DNA from: Rickettsiales bacterium
GTDB taxonomy: Bacteria; Pseudomonadota; Alphaproteobacteria; Rickettsiales; UBA998
Length of the DNA stretch: 12,627 bases
Assembly: GCA_019749855.1 (NCBI GenBank)
Contig: JAIEPI010000036.1
Coordinates: 1 to 12,627 of the forward strand
Reading direction: 5' to 3'
The position numbers and the translations under genes are program-made. Positions 7,050 to 12,627 of this stretch are shown one piece after another (position 1 is the first letter of the stretch; the number at the start of each line of letters is the position of its first letter). The notes below the pieces were generated by a model, which did no database searches, was not told the DNA's origin, and saw only the letters and a program-made list of their open reading frames with translations.

Positions 7050-8281
7050 CCGCCTTGCCGATGAAAAAAATCAGTGAACCAAAAACTGTCGCCGCGCGTT
7101 TGCATGCGGTGAAGCCTTCGCCCACCATGGCGATTACCGCCAAAGCGGCCGAAATGAAAGCCGCTGGTAAAGACGTGATTGGTCTGGGTGCGGGTGAGCC
7201 TGATTTTGATACGCCGGAGCATATCAAGGAGGCAGCGATTGAAGCACTGCGCAAGGGGGATACTAAATACACACCGGTGGCGGGTACGCCCGCGCTGAAA
7301 GACGCCATTATCGCCAAATTCAAGCGTGAGAATCACCTCACCTACACACGGCAGCAGGTGCTGGCTGGCGTTGGGGCCAAGCAGGTGATCTTCAATGCCT
7401 TTCTTGCGACACTGGACGCGGGTGACGAAGTGATTATTCCAGCACCCTACTGGGTCTCCTACCCCGATATGGTGATTGTGGCGGAGGGCAAACCCACGAT
7501 TGTCATTTGCCATGAGGCGGATGATTTCAAAATCACACCGCAGCAACTCGAAGCGGCCATCACCCCGCGCACACGCTGGCTGATTCTGAACTCGCCCTCC
7601 AATCCCACCGGCATGGCCTACACCGAAGCTGAGCTGAAGGCCTTGGCAGCGGTGCTGCTTAAACATCCGCAGGTGATGATTATGGCGGATGATATTTATG
7701 AGCACCTGACCTATGACGGCTTCATCTTTAAAACGCTGGCCGAGGTTGAACCGGCGCTGTTTGAGCGCACCTTGACGGTGAATGGTGTGTCCAAGGCCTA
7801 TTCCATGACCGGCTGGCGCATTGGCTATGCGGGCGGCCCCAACTGGCTCATCAATGCGATCGCCGATCTGCAATCGCATTCCACCTCCAATCCCTGCTCC
7901 ATTGCGCAGGCGGCCTCGGTAGCGGCGCTGAATGGCACGCAGGAGTTTCTGGTGGAGTGGCGCGCTGCGTTTAAACGCCGCCGCGATCTCGTCATTGAAA
8001 AGCTCAATGCCTCGCCGTTTTTGCATTGCAAAGTGCCGCATGGCGCCTTCTACGTGTTCCCCAATTGCGAAAAAACCTTCGGCAAAAAAACCCCCTCCGG
8101 CCAGCTCATTCAGGACAGTGCAGATCTCTGCACCTACCTGATTGAGGAAGCGCTGGTCGCCGCCGTGCCAGGTTCTGCCTTCGGTCTGGATGGTTATTTC
8201 CGGATTTCCACCGCTAAATCGGATGCGGATTTAACAGAGGCCTGTGCCCGTATCGTCAGGGCCTGCGCGGCACTGGTGTAA
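7046..8281 (+). CDS. aspC: Pyridoxal-phosphate-dependent aspartate aminotransferase (class I, subgroup 1-beta)
   Basis: Transfers the amino group between aspartate and 2-oxoglutarate in the cytoplasm; some alphaproteobacterial members also transaminate prephenate. The 411 residues include GAGEPDFDTP (48-57), KYTPVAGTPALK (74-85), YWVSYPDM (135-142), SNPTG (185-189), DDIYEHL with PLP contacts D215 and Y218, the Schiff-base lysine K250 in VNGVSKAYSMTGWRIGY, and the substrate-carboxylate arginine R386 in FRIS. Start ATG 7046 overlaps the upstream stop by four bases. The N-terminus is about 11 residues longer than the rhizobial form as I recall it; a shorter start, M6, exists. The next gene overlaps the stop by one base. 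Family assignment is firm; prephenate activity is a guess. The symbol aatA is used equally for this type. Confidence 0.93.
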   Translation: MTALPMKKISEPKTVAARLHAVKPSPTMAITAKAAEMKAAGKDVIGLGAGEPDFDTPEHIKEAAIEALRKGDTKYTPVAGTPALKDAIIAKFKRENHLTYTRQQVLAGVGAKQVIFNAFLATLDAGDEVIIPAPYWVSYPDMVIVAEGKPTIVICHEADDFKITPQQLEAAITPRTRWLILNSPSNPTGMAYTEAELKALAAVLLKHPQVMIMADDIYEHLTYDGFIFKTLAEVEPALFERTLTVNGVSKAYSMTGWRIGYAGGPNWLINAIADLQSHSTSNPCSIAQAASVAALNGTQEFLVEWRAAFKRRRDLVIEKLNASPFLHCKVPHGAFYVFPNCEKTFGKKTPSGQLIQDSADLCTYLIEEALVAAVPGSAFGLDGYFRISTAKSDADLTEACARIVRACAALV

Positions 8282-8892
8282 TGGGCCACGCATCCGTTCT
8301 GGAGCATCCGGAACTGCGCCCCATTTTGGCGCGGGTGGCGTGGTTGAATGGTGGATTTTTCGGCTTTGAATTTGCGGTAGCCCTCATCATCGGCTCAGTG
8401 GCGTTGTTTGCCGATAGCATCGATTTTCTCGAAGATGCCTCAACCAACCTGCTGATTATTCTCTCCCTCAGCTGGAGTTTGCGCCGCCGTATTCAAGTGG
8501 GTTACTGTCTGGCTGGGTTTCTGGTGCTGCCCAGTATTGCCGCCGGATGGGCGATCGTCGAGAAGCTGTTGCACCCAGCGGCTCCGGCGGCATTGCCCCT
8601 CACCCTCACCGGTGTGGCAGCGCTGGTGGTGAATATGTACTGCGCCTGGCAACTGGCGCGCTTCCGCCATGCGGAAAGCAGCCTGACGCGAGCTGCGTTT
8701 TTGTGCGCGCGCAATGATGCATTGGCCAATGTGGCGATCATCGCAACCGGTCTGCTCACCCTGCTCTATGTATCCCCTTGGCCAGATTTAGCGGTGGGAT
8801 TAGGCATTGCAATACTTAACGGCAAAGCGGCGTGGGAAGTGTACGGTTTAGCACGGGCCGAAAAACTCGCCGCCAGCCAGTCACAGGCGTGA
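8281..8892 (+). CDS. Short cation diffusion facilitator-type transporter
   Basis: Membrane protein of the CDF fold, likely exporting a divalent metal ion by proton exchange; the metal is unknown. About six hydrophobic segments fill its 203 residues, with no room for the usual C-terminal cytoplasmic metal-sensing domain. TM2 carries GSVALFADSIDFLED, in which D48 and D52 occupy the HxxxD positions of ZitB/CzcD (D45/D49 of YiiP). TM5 carries LCARNDALAN, in which C142 and D146 replace HxxxD. The short DFLxD/CxRND form is a known widespread CDF-like group as far as I recall. The start codon shares one base with the aminotransferase stop (TAATG), so the genes are translationally coupled. It is the last gene of the + strand run, ending at a convergent intergenic region. 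Confidence 0.85.
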   Translation: MGHASVLEHPELRPILARVAWLNGGFFGFEFAVALIIGSVALFADSIDFLEDASTNLLIILSLSWSLRRRIQVGYCLAGFLVLPSIAAGWAIVEKLLHPAAPAALPLTLTGVAALVVNMYCAWQLARFRHAESSLTRAAFLCARNDALANVAIIATGLLTLLYVSPWPDLAVGLGIAILNGKAAWEVYGLARAEKLAASQSQA

Positions 8893-8926
8893 GGCGGCCC
8901 AAGCGTCACGCAGGTCGTTTCTTTCT

Positions 8927-8997
8927 GTCATTGCGAGAAGCGAAGCGACAAAGCAATCCACAACCGCCCTGGATTGCTTCGCTGTGCTCGCAATGAC
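8927..8997. repeat. Dispersed palindromic repeat (TCATTGCGAG...AAGCAATCCA type), hairpin-forming
   Basis: The left arm 8927-8960 begins GTCATTGCGAG and ends AAGCAATCCA. The right arm 8970-8997, reverse-complemented, begins and ends with the same two blocks, and a 9-base loop lies between. The outer 11 and inner 10 base pairs are perfect; the middle is mismatched. Sequences of this kind (TTGCGAG.. GAAGCAATCCA) recur as dispersed repeats in many bacterial genomes, and their spurious translation often reads SLRAQRSNP. It lies between convergent genes, where it could act as a two-way terminator or a small non-autonomous element. Confidence 0.8.
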
Positions 8998-9050
8998 GGT
9001 ATCCTTACCCTGTTACTCGAGAACAGCATGTCCGAGTCAGCCATGCCTGT

Positions 9051-9125
9051 CCCCCGAAGCCTTGGCGAAGGGCGAGCGCGGAGGGAGCCGCCTATTGCGC
9101 AGCGCAGAAGGCGCGTAGCAGAGGC
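9051..9125. repeat. GC-rich block with a small palindrome, possibly a second dispersed repeat
   Basis: CCCGAAGCCTTGGCGAAGGG (9053-9072) is an imperfect palindrome with outer CCC/GGG and inner GCC/GGC pairing. It runs into a region rich in GCGC and GGCG words up to about 9125, unlike the surrounding sequence. It has the look of a repeat family, but no second copy is in the window. Confidence 0.35.
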
Positions 9126-9136
9126 AAGCCAAAACA

Positions 9137-10030
9137 CTAAAACACAAATTCGGTCAGCTTGCTTTCGACGAAGTTACGGAAGGCACGGATGCGACGGGAG
9201 TTTTTGAGATCCATTGGGTACACAATATAAGCCTCCACCGGCGGGCCATGGATTGCGTCCAAAATCTGGCTCACATGCTTGGTGCGCGCCACCATATAAT
9301 CCGGCAGGGCCGCAACGCCCATGCCACTTTTTAAGGCGCGAAGAATCCCGTACACGTTATTCACGCTGAAATACGGCTCCAGCTCAATACCTTCTTTTGC
9401 CGCCTCGGGAATGAGCCAGTTCATGCCGGTCATATCCTCGCCGCTGCCGTCATGGTAGGCGATGATACGGTGCTGTTTCAGCTCTTCCAGCGAGGAGGGC
9501 ATGCCATGCACTCTCAAATAATCATTGGAAGCATAAAGTGAGCTGTGAATGGTGATCAATTGTTTTTGCACCAGATCCGGCTGCCGTGACGGATAGAGGC
9601 GCAGTGCCACGTCCGCTTCCCGCATGGAAAGATCCAGCTCACGGTCATCGACAATCAACGAAATATGGATTTCTGGATATTGGACGTTGAATTCCTTAAT
9701 CAATGGAATCAGCCAAATGGTGCCGAGCGCCACCGGAACGGTCACCCGCAATTTGCCTTGTGGCCGCTCGCTCACCTCCATCAGCGCGTTTTCCGTGGCG
9801 GAGAGTTTCTGGAAAAACTCGGCCACCGTGCGCTGGAGCATTTCGCCTTGCTCCGTGAGGATCAACCCGCGCGAGCGCCGATGAAAAAGCGGGGTTTTGA
9901 GTTGTTCTTCCAAAGCGGTGATTTGTCGGCTAACCGCAGATTGCGACAGACCCAGCGTCTCGCCTGCTTTGGTGATGTTACTTGTCTGCGCAACCGTATA
10001 AAAAATCCGCAGTTTGTCCCAGTCGAGCAT
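9137..10030 (-). CDS. LysR family transcriptional regulator, LsrB-like
   Basis: DNA-binding regulator of 297 residues. The N-terminal winged helix-turn-helix (MLDWDKLRIF at the start; LGLSQSAVSRQITALEEQL about 26-44; LFHRRSRGLILTEQGE 48-63) is followed by a linker and a periplasmic-binding-type effector domain (about 93-297). The opening LDWDKLRIF, RGLILTEQGE and READVALRL closely resemble Sinorhizobium/Agrobacterium LsrB, which also lies next to trxB. LsrB acts in oxidative-stress and envelope control in rhizobia (recalled). This copy contains no cysteine; the position aligning with a cysteine in the HADCAIRL segment of LsrB is V141. It is preceded by a candidate promoter and a T-N11-A dyad suggesting autoregulation. 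LysR family is certain; LsrB orthology is likely. Confidence 0.92.
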   Translation of the reverse strand: MLDWDKLRIFYTVAQTSNITKAGETLGLSQSAVSRQITALEEQLKTPLFHRRSRGLILTEQGEMLQRTVAEFFQKLSATENALMEVSERPQGKLRVTVPVALGTIWLIPLIKEFNVQYPEIHISLIVDDRELDLSMREADVALRLYPSRQPDLVQKQLITIHSSLYASNDYLRVHGMPSSLEELKQHRIIAYHDGSGEDMTGMNWLIPEAAKEGIELEPYFSVNNVYGILRALKSGMGVAALPDYMVARTKHVSQILDAIHGPPVEAYIVYPMDLKNSRRIRAFRNFVESKLTEFVF

Positions 10031-10041
10031 GGTGATCCCGC

Positions 10042-10056
10042 GTTGGTTTTGCCAAC
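10042..10056 (-). promoter_or_regulatory. Candidate LysR-type operator (T-N11-A dyad) at its own promoter
   Basis: GTTGG-N5-CCAAC is a perfect 5-bp inverted repeat containing TTGGTTTTGCCAA (10043-10055), the T-N11-A pattern of LysR-type regulators. It begins 12 bases upstream of the LysR start codon and overlaps the -10/+1 region of the candidate promoter, so autorepression is a reasonable inference. Confidence 0.4.
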
Positions 10057-10082
10057 ACTAGTCAGTTTTTTGCACTGCGCAA
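10055..10082 (-). promoter_or_regulatory. Candidate promoter of the LysR gene
   Basis: On the minus strand TTGCGC (10082-10077), 16-base spacer, TAGTGT (10060-10055). The same pattern appears before rplY. Transcription would start near 10048, inside the dyad at 10042-10056. Confidence 0.33.
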
Positions 10083-10093
10083 GAAAAATCCAT

Positions 10094-10489
10094 TTAGCGC
10101 GAAATGGGAGGCGTCTCAGGGGCATCGGCCGTCTTTTCAGCCCATTTTTTCTCCAATGCTTCCACACGTCGCTCCATGTGGGCGGAATATCCAAGGCGGG
10201 CATCACGATATACGGCGTTTTGTTGCGCGTCCTGCAAACCACGGTACAACCCATACAGGCCCACTACCGCGCCCAGACCAATGGTCACCGGCCCACGAAA
10301 CTGATGAATTTTCGGCGAGAAAGTGCGGCTTATAAGTCCGGTGCCGCCGTCTTTATCGAGCGCAAACGCCAACGGTGTCACGCAAAGCAACATATCGCCA
10401 AAACCACCAATGGCCGCCGTAAATAAGCCACGGTCAGGCCGCAAATGACGGAGCTGTTCAATCGTTGGAGCGGGTGAATCCTGTTTCAT
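10094..10489 (-). CDS. Small two-helix membrane protein of unknown function
   Basis: Not recognised. The start is placed at ATG 10489 (MKQDSPAPTIEQL, 131 residues); an upstream in-frame GTG at 10519 would add ten residues of poor character. Predicted membrane helices lie at about 21-45 (GLFTAAIGGFGDMLLCVTPLA) and 66-82 (GPVTIGLGAVVGLYGLY). A charged, helical C-terminal part (about 84-121, MERRVEALEKKWAEK) may form a short coiled coil, and the end is Pro-rich. There is no Shine-Dalgarno, but TGCTATACT, an extended -10 element, ends seven bases before the ATG, so the mRNA may be leaderless. The gene lies 68 bases after trxB and 63 bases before the LysR gene on the same strand, so co-transcription is possible. 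Confidence 0.7.
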   Translation of the reverse strand: MKQDSPAPTIEQLRHLRPDRGLFTAAIGGFGDMLLCVTPLAFALDKDGGTGLISRTFSPKIHQFRGPVTIGLGAVVGLYGLYRGLQDAQQNAVYRDARLGYSAHMERRVEALEKKWAEKTADAPETPPISR

Positions 10490-10496
10490 CGGGTAA

Positions 10497-10505
10497 AGTA
10501 TAGCA
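10497..10505 (-). promoter_or_regulatory. Extended -10 promoter element before the small membrane protein
   Basis: On the minus strand TGCTATACT (10505-10497) matches the TGNTATAAT extended -10 with one difference. No -35 is visible at the usual spacing. The predicted start of transcription falls on or next to ATG 10489. Confidence 0.35.
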
Positions 10506-10557
10506 ACAGCGCATGACACTTTGATGACAAAATCATTAATCGATAGCTAGGTGGGGC

Positions 10558-11496
10558 TTAATGCCCCGCGAGAAAACGATCCGCTTCCAATGCTGCCATA
10601 CAACCAGTTCCAGCAGCGGTAATTGCCTGACGGAAAATCTTATCCTGCACATCACCGGCGGCAAACACACCGGCAATGTTGGTCGCGGTGCTATCTGGCG
10701 CGGTGATCAGGTATTTATCCGTGTCCATATCGAGATGACCGGCGAAGAGTTTGGTGTTTGGATCATGACCAATCGCCACAAATGCGCCATCCACCACCAA
10801 TTCCTGAACAGCGTCTGTTTTGATGTTGCGGAGTTTTAAGGCCCGTAATGAAGGTGGCTCCTCATCGCCAAGAAACTCCTCAACCACGCTATCCCAGATG
10901 ACGGATACATTCACCGCTGAAAATAAGCGATCCTGTGCAATCTTCTCGGCGCGCAAACTGTCACGGCGATGGATCAATGTCACTTTAGACGCAATTTTTG
11001 ACAGATAGAGCGCCTCTTCCACTGCGCTGTTACCGCCGCCAATCACCGCCACCTCTTTGCCACGGAAGAAGAATCCATCGCAGGTAGCGCAGGCTGAGAC
11101 GCCAAAATTCTTATATTTATATTCGCTGGGCAGACCCAACCAGCGCGCACTGGCACCGGTGGCGATAATCAGCGTGTCGCCGACATAGACATCACCGGAA
11201 TCACCCACAGCACGGAAAGGTCGCTGCGTCAAATCCACCGAAAGGATGGTGTCATGAATGATGCGTGTGCCCACATGCGCGGCTTGTTTTTCCATTTGCT
11301 CCATCAGCCACGGACCTTGAATCTTATCCGCAAAGCCCGGGTAATTCTCCACATCGGTGGTGATGGTCAGCTGACCCCCTGGCTGCATGCCGTGCACCAT
11401 GATGGGCTGATGCCCCGCACGCGCCGCGTAGATCGCCGCTGAACAGCCAGCAGAGCCAGAGCCAATAATGAGAATGGGTGTCTTATGTTCAGTCAT
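10558..11496 (-). CDS. trxB: Thioredoxin-disulfide reductase
   Basis: FAD enzyme that passes electrons from NADPH to thioredoxin in the cytoplasm. At 312 residues it has the normal low-molecular-weight TrxB length. The FAD-binding GSGSAGCSAA is at 12-21, GGQLT at 40-44, the redox-active CATC at C136/C139, the NADPH-binding GGGNSAVEE at 153-161 with HRR 176-178, and the C-terminal FAD motif AAGDVQDKIFRQAITAAGTG. ATG 11496 has no obvious Shine-Dalgarno. The gene lies 91 bases downstream of the peroxiredoxin on the same strand, so electrons from TrxB could feed that enzyme through thioredoxin (inference). A GGGGC/GCCCC hairpin (10553-10567) spans its stop but lacks a T run, so it is not a classical terminator. 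Confidence 0.97.
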   Translation of the reverse strand: MTEHKTPILIIGSGSAGCSAAIYAARAGHQPIMVHGMQPGGQLTITTDVENYPGFADKIQGPWLMEQMEKQAAHVGTRIIHDTILSVDLTQRPFRAVGDSGDVYVGDTLIIATGASARWLGLPSEYKYKNFGVSACATCDGFFFRGKEVAVIGGGNSAVEEALYLSKIASKVTLIHRRDSLRAEKIAQDRLFSAVNVSVIWDSVVEEFLGDEEPPSLRALKLRNIKTDAVQELVVDGAFVAIGHDPNTKLFAGHLDMDTDKYLITAPDSTATNIAGVFAAGDVQDKIFRQAITAAGTGCMAALEADRFLAGH

Positions 11497-11587
11497 CGTC
11501 AGAATATCCGTTTGTTGAGTAGAGGGGTGAGAGTGACCTGTGCCGCGAAAAAATCACCGCACAAACCACTGTCACAAAGCTAAAGTA
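11497..11587 (-). other. Peroxiredoxin-trxB intergenic region with nested inverted repeats
   Basis: Ninety-one bases holding GTGAC (11533-11537) with GTCAC (11571-11575), and inside them TGTGC (11539-11543) with GCACA (11559-11563). The two dyads have slightly different centres and no T tract, so they do not form a convincing terminator. They could be protein-binding sites or chance. No convincing promoter was found, so trxB may depend on readthrough. Confidence 0.3.
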
Positions 11588-12190
11588 TTAAAGCGCCGTC
11601 GCGTTTTCCTTGAGGTACGCCGCAACACCCGCCGCATCGGCTTTCATGCCTACTTTGCCTTTGTTCCAGCCTGCGGGGCAGACTTCACCATGTTCCTGAT
11701 GGAATTTCAATGCATCAACCATGCGCAACGCTTCATCAATGTTGCGACCCAGCGGTAAGTCATTCACCACCTGATGACGCACGTTGAAGTCCTGATCAAT
11801 CAGGAAGGTGCCACGGAAAGCCACCGCTTCACCCAGCAACACATCATAATCACGGGCAATGGACTTGGTCAGATCGGCGACGATCGGGAATTTCACCATG
11901 CCAATGCCACCTTTTTCCACCGGCGTGCTTTTCCATGCCATGTGCGTAAAATGTGAGTCCACACTCACGCCAATCACCTCAGCGCCACGCTCCTGAAACT
12001 CTTTGTAGCGGTTATCAAACGCGATGATTTCTGAAGGGCAGACGAAGGTGAAATCCAGCGGCCAGAAAAACAGGACGCCGATTTTACCTTTTAAGTGGCT
12101 CTTAAGATTGAAGTTTTCGTTCACACTGTTATCCGCCAATACAGCTTTTGCTGTAAAATCCGGTGCTGTTTTACCGACAAGTACGCCCAT
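11588..12190 (-). CDS. Typical 2-Cys peroxiredoxin (AhpC/Prx1 type)
   Basis: Reduces hydrogen peroxide and organic peroxides in the cytoplasm using a cysteine pair recycled by thioredoxin or AhpF. The 200-residue length fits. The peroxidatic C51 lies in PLDFTFVCPSE (45-54), with T48 in the PxxxTxxC motif and R127 as active-site arginine; the resolving C171 is in EVCPAGW. The GGIG loop (94-97) associated with overoxidation-sensitive Prx is present, but the C-terminal YF motif is only YL (192-193). AGGAG (12198-12202), seven bases before ATG 12190, fixes the start. A candidate promoter with a palindrome over its -10 lies upstream. No ahpF is seen, and trxB follows directly, which favours thioredoxin as reductant (inference). 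Confidence 0.96.
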   Translation of the reverse strand: MGVLVGKTAPDFTAKAVLADNSVNENFNLKSHLKGKIGVLFFWPLDFTFVCPSEIIAFDNRYKEFQERGAEVIGVSVDSHFTHMAWKSTPVEKGGIGMVKFPIVADLTKSIARDYDVLLGEAVAFRGTFLIDQDFNVRHQVVNDLPLGRNIDEALRMVDALKFHQEHGEVCPAGWNKGKVGMKADAAGVAAYLKENATAL

Positions 12191-12221
12191 GAGTTTTCTC
12201 CTAAAATGGTTATCTTAATGT

Positions 12222-12236
12222 TACGCTATAAGCGTA
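12222..12236 (-). promoter_or_regulatory. Inverted repeat over the peroxiredoxin -10 region (possible operator)
   Basis: TACGCT-ATA-AGCGTA has perfect 6-bp arms around a 3-bp centre. It covers the candidate -10 element (12225-12230), a common place for a repressor site. The regulator is unknown; it does not match the T-N11-A pattern of LysR proteins. Confidence 0.35.
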
Positions 12237-12252
12237 TGAGAGGACTATGCAA
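12225..12252 (-). promoter_or_regulatory. Candidate promoter of the peroxiredoxin gene
   Basis: On the minus strand TTGCAT (12252-12247), 16-base spacer, TATAGC (12230-12225), giving a leader of about 28 bases that contains the AGGAG ribosome binding site. Confidence 0.4.
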
Positions 12253-12267
12253 AGTTTTTAATGGATT

Positions 12268-12282
12268 GAAAAATCGTTTTTC
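12268..12282 (-). other. AT-only hairpin after the ELM1-family gene
   Basis: GAAAAA-CGA-TTTTTC on the minus strand forms a perfect 6-bp stem, 11 bases after the stop codon. The stem is AT-rich and weak; it may act as a poor terminator or be chance. Confidence 0.25.
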
Positions 12283-12292
12283 TGCATTGCCA

Positions 12293-12627
12293 TCATGCGT
12301 GCTGGCTATTGATCGCCGCTTGAATGAAAACCGCCACACGCGTGGCTTCATCCAGAATGGGGGCATCTTTCCACTCCATATCAAATGCCTCTAGTCGTCG
12401 CACATGCCCACGCGCGCACAGCTGTTCAAGCAGGCGGTGATGTTTAGGCTTCATGCATGCCAAGTCATCATAAGCATAGACTGCTTTGCCAGTGATACAC
12501 GCCTCTGAGAGCATGGAGACGGAATCCGCCGTGACGATAATACGCTCTGCCAGCCCCAAAATCGCTGGATAGGCGTTGTCACCCTCACCCACGGGCAAAA
12601 AATGATGCGGCGGCGTCACATGGGCGC
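12293..12627 (-). CDS. ELM1 (DUF1022) family protein, C-terminal part (5' end beyond window)
   Basis: The frame is open to the right edge, so only about the last 111 residues are seen. The segment ILGLAERIIVTADSVSMLSE, then ACITGKAVY and a downstream PKHHRLLEQL, matches the C-terminal part of the 'mitochondrial fission ELM1' family, which is common in alphaproteobacteria and has a glycosyltransferase-like look. TADSVSMLSEA is the region that in GT-B-type proteins faces the nucleotide-sugar site (family knowledge, loosely recalled). The bacterial function is unknown. It is encoded upstream of the peroxiredoxin on the same strand, with a 102-base gap containing that gene's promoter, so the two are probably separate units. 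Confidence 0.75.
   Translation of the reverse strand, partial: AHVTPPHHFLPVGEGDNAYPAILGLAERIIVTADSVSMLSEACITGKAVYAYDDLACMKPKHHRLLEQLCARGHVRRLEAFDMEWKDAPILDEATRVAVFIQAAINSQHA

Noticed and set aside
7019..8041. 340-residue minus-strand open frame opposite the aminotransferase
   Set aside because: The + strand frame has all aminotransferase motifs; the antisense product is Arg/His/Gly-rich with no domain, typical of shadow frames in GC-rich genes.
8928..9207. Short open frames in both strands within the convergent gap
   Set aside because: Their translations (SLRAQRSNP, PRSLGEGRARR) are the usual artefacts of translating dispersed repeats.
9665..10426. 253-residue + strand open frame opposite the LysR gene and small membrane protein
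   Set aside because: It runs across two minus-strand genes and their intergenic region, and has no domain or ribosome binding site.
10551..10567. GGGGC/GCCCC hairpin at the trxB stop as a terminator
   Set aside because: No T run follows on the minus strand, so a Rho-independent terminator is not supported.
11533..11575. GTGAC...GTCAC and TGTGC...GCACA as a peroxiredoxin terminator
   Set aside because: The two dyads have different centres, long loops and no T tract.

Overview
The window looks like ordinary chromosome of an alphaproteobacterium of moderately high GC. Three things point there: an SDR/pteridine-reductase-like gene beside uvrC, the rplY(ctc)-pth-ychF cluster, and a trxB gene next to an LsrB-type LysR regulator. 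An ELM1 (DUF1022) protein is also typical of the class. The order or genus cannot be fixed from the sequence. No rRNA, tRNA, CRISPR array, transposase or phage gene was seen.

Layout. (1) 1-736: 3' part of an SDR oxidoreductase. (2) 737-1075: a 339-base non-coding stretch with two perfect DnaA boxes, an IHF-like site and an AT-rich core; it is either a candidate replication origin or a DnaA-regulated promoter region. (3) 1076-2932: uvrC (nucleotide excision repair). (4) 3116-6160: a translation-associated block of rplY/ctc (ribosomal protein L25), pth (peptidyl-tRNA hydrolase), an unrecognised membrane protein and ychF (ribosome-associated ATPase). Clear hairpin terminators follow rplY and pth. 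(5) 6195-8892: a tightly packed + strand run of a membrane-anchored protein with two FKBP-like domains, a class I aminotransferase (ATGA overlap) and a short CDF-type cation transporter (TAATG overlap), probably read through from ychF. (6) 8893-9136: a convergent intergenic region with a hairpin-forming dispersed repeat and a second palindromic GC-rich block. (7) 9137-12190, minus strand: a thiol-redox block of 2-Cys peroxiredoxin, thioredoxin reductase, a small membrane protein and an LsrB-like LysR regulator. (8) 12293-12627: 3' part of an ELM1-family gene on the minus strand.

How the genes work together: the left half is DNA repair and translation housekeeping. The right half is a peroxide/thiol defence unit in which TrxB reduces thioredoxin, which may in turn recycle the peroxiredoxin, with a LysR regulator encoded downstream. 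That regulator contains no cysteine at all, unlike the redox-sensing picture for LsrB as recalled. No new multi-gene defence or mobile system was found. The most interesting signals are the DnaA-box region upstream of uvrC, the tandem FKBP-like protein, the cysteine-free regulator with a dyad over its own promoter, and the dispersed repeat.
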